DNA from: Candidatus Peribacteria bacterium
Lineage (GTDB): Bacteria; Patescibacteriota; Gracilibacteria; Absconditabacterales; Absconditicoccaceae
DNA length: 64,000 nucleotides
Direction: 5' to 3'
NCBI GenBank assembly: GCA_023898485.1
Contig: CP060225.1
Coordinates: forward strand, 248,001 to 312,000
The notes under the pieces are model-generated. The model saw nothing but the letters and a program-made list of their open reading frames with translations, was not told the origin of the DNA and ran no database searches. This document shows positions 63,538-64,000 of the stretch, in pieces. The position numbers were made by a program, and so were the translations under genes. How positions within the stretch are numbered: the stretch's first letter is position 1; every line of letters starts with the position of its first letter.

Positions 63538-64000
63538 ATGTATCTTCAGTCGCTTTCGATTTCCAATCTTCTGAGTTTCGCTGAGAGTGATCATAGTGAT
63601 GCGCATCATACCATCGTTTGGAGTGGTGACGAAGACAATCGTGTCAATATTATGATAGGACCCAATGGTTCTGGAAAAAGTAATACACTCGAAATCCTCA
63701 ATCAGACCATCAAAGCGTGATGGTTCAGAAACTATATCCTGACTCCTTCCTCTATCCAGAGTGACACACCCCAAGAAACCCTTCGTTACCACCCCATCAC
63801 ACCTCGCTATCTTCGTAAGCACTTCGCTACGTCACAGCAGTCTGCTAGTGTGCTTTTGACTGTTGCGCTGACAGAAGAAGATAGGGCTAATTTTCGTTTT
63901 GTGATGCAGCAGAAGGGACTATTGGAAGATCTGATAGCTACCTATAGTGATGAGCAGATAGTATTTCCTCATTTTGCACATATTCAGGATGTGATGAGAG
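63538..64000 (+). CDS. AAA/RecF-type ATPase, 5' part only
   Basis: The product starts MYLQSLSISNLLSFAESDHS and has Walker A IMIGPNGSGKSNTLEILNQT, as in RecF/SMC-like or OLD-type ATPases that act on DNA. The gene runs off the window end. An in-frame ATG at 63472 would add 22 residues, mostly hydrophobic, but the usual start of these proteins is the first beta strand at 63538. One TGA (Gly) follows TIKA. Confidence 0.75.

Noticed and set aside
1..64000. TGA as selenocysteine, tryptophan, or widespread pseudogenes
   Set aside because: TGA positions match conserved glycines, not Cys/Sec or Trp; genes are otherwise intact and no SECIS-like structure recurs.

Overview
The window is bacterial and only reads sensibly if UGA is translated as glycine (genetic code 25). 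Under the standard code nearly every conserved gene is cut at TGA codons. With TGA as Gly the pieces join into full-length proteins, and TGA falls on invariant glycines: the P-loop glycine before Lys in the kinase at 9763, the GPGRGS glycine of DnaE, the GNPG glycine of Pth, the SGGVDS-preceding glycine of MnmA and the LPGGK glycine of a NUDIX enzyme. All genes end in TAA or TAG. This points to Absconditabacteria (SR1) or Gracilibacteria within the Patescibacteria (CPR). No rRNA, tRNA, IS element or CRISPR array was seen.

Layout. 1-5 kb: a degenerate SufU-like scaffold, small membrane proteins, sufC and sufB. 5-7.6 kb: a 746-aa protein ending in a permuted NlpC/P60-like peptidase. 7.7-12.2 kb: lepA, nucleotide-handling enzymes and small membrane proteins. 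12.3-14 kb: the PHP-domain half of a split DnaE, followed by an inserted small gene and a copy of the dnaE-N tail. 14-23 kb (minus strand): trm11-like, atpC, ftsZ, ftsA, a nucleotidyltransferase, a pseudopilin, dnaN, uppS, a sugar-isomerase-like gene and pth. 23-29 kb: glycosyltransferase, exonuclease and an accessory region with repeated gene ends and a 19-bp tandem array. 29-41 kb: infB, tig, dtd, folC, two NUDIX genes, HD hydrolase, P-loop kinase, a toxin-antitoxin pair and miaB. 41-49.6 kb: DHH phosphoesterase, PBP2-like transpeptidase, a VirB2-like pilin, the polymerase half of DnaE and ybaB. 49.7-64 kb: a decaying repeat gene, mnmA, a Cys-rich membrane protein, a methyltransferase, PBP1A, der, a surface protein with four 402-bp repeats, an MFS transporter, an SLH-like protein and the start of an AAA ATPase.

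The core genes cover translation fidelity and tRNA modification (lepA, infB, tig, pth, dtd, miaB, mnmA, der), replication (split dnaE, dnaN) and division or wall synthesis (ftsA, ftsZ, uppS, two PBPs). Biosynthetic genes are few, as expected of a reduced host-associated CPR cell. Surface functions (pilins, Cys-rich and repeat proteins, peptidase) suggest cell-cell contact.

The most unusual features are (1) accessory genes sitting between a host gene and a second, diverged copy of that gene's own terminus, at four or five separate loci; (2) dnaE split into two genes 33 kb apart without an intein; and (3) short double-hairpin elements lying in frame inside conserved genes (lepA, dtd, miaB, mnmA). 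Several genes too broken by TGA to be called under the standard code were recovered by hand translation. A recurrent promoter form TTGCAA-N16/17-TATA(A/C/G)(T/G) is also visible.
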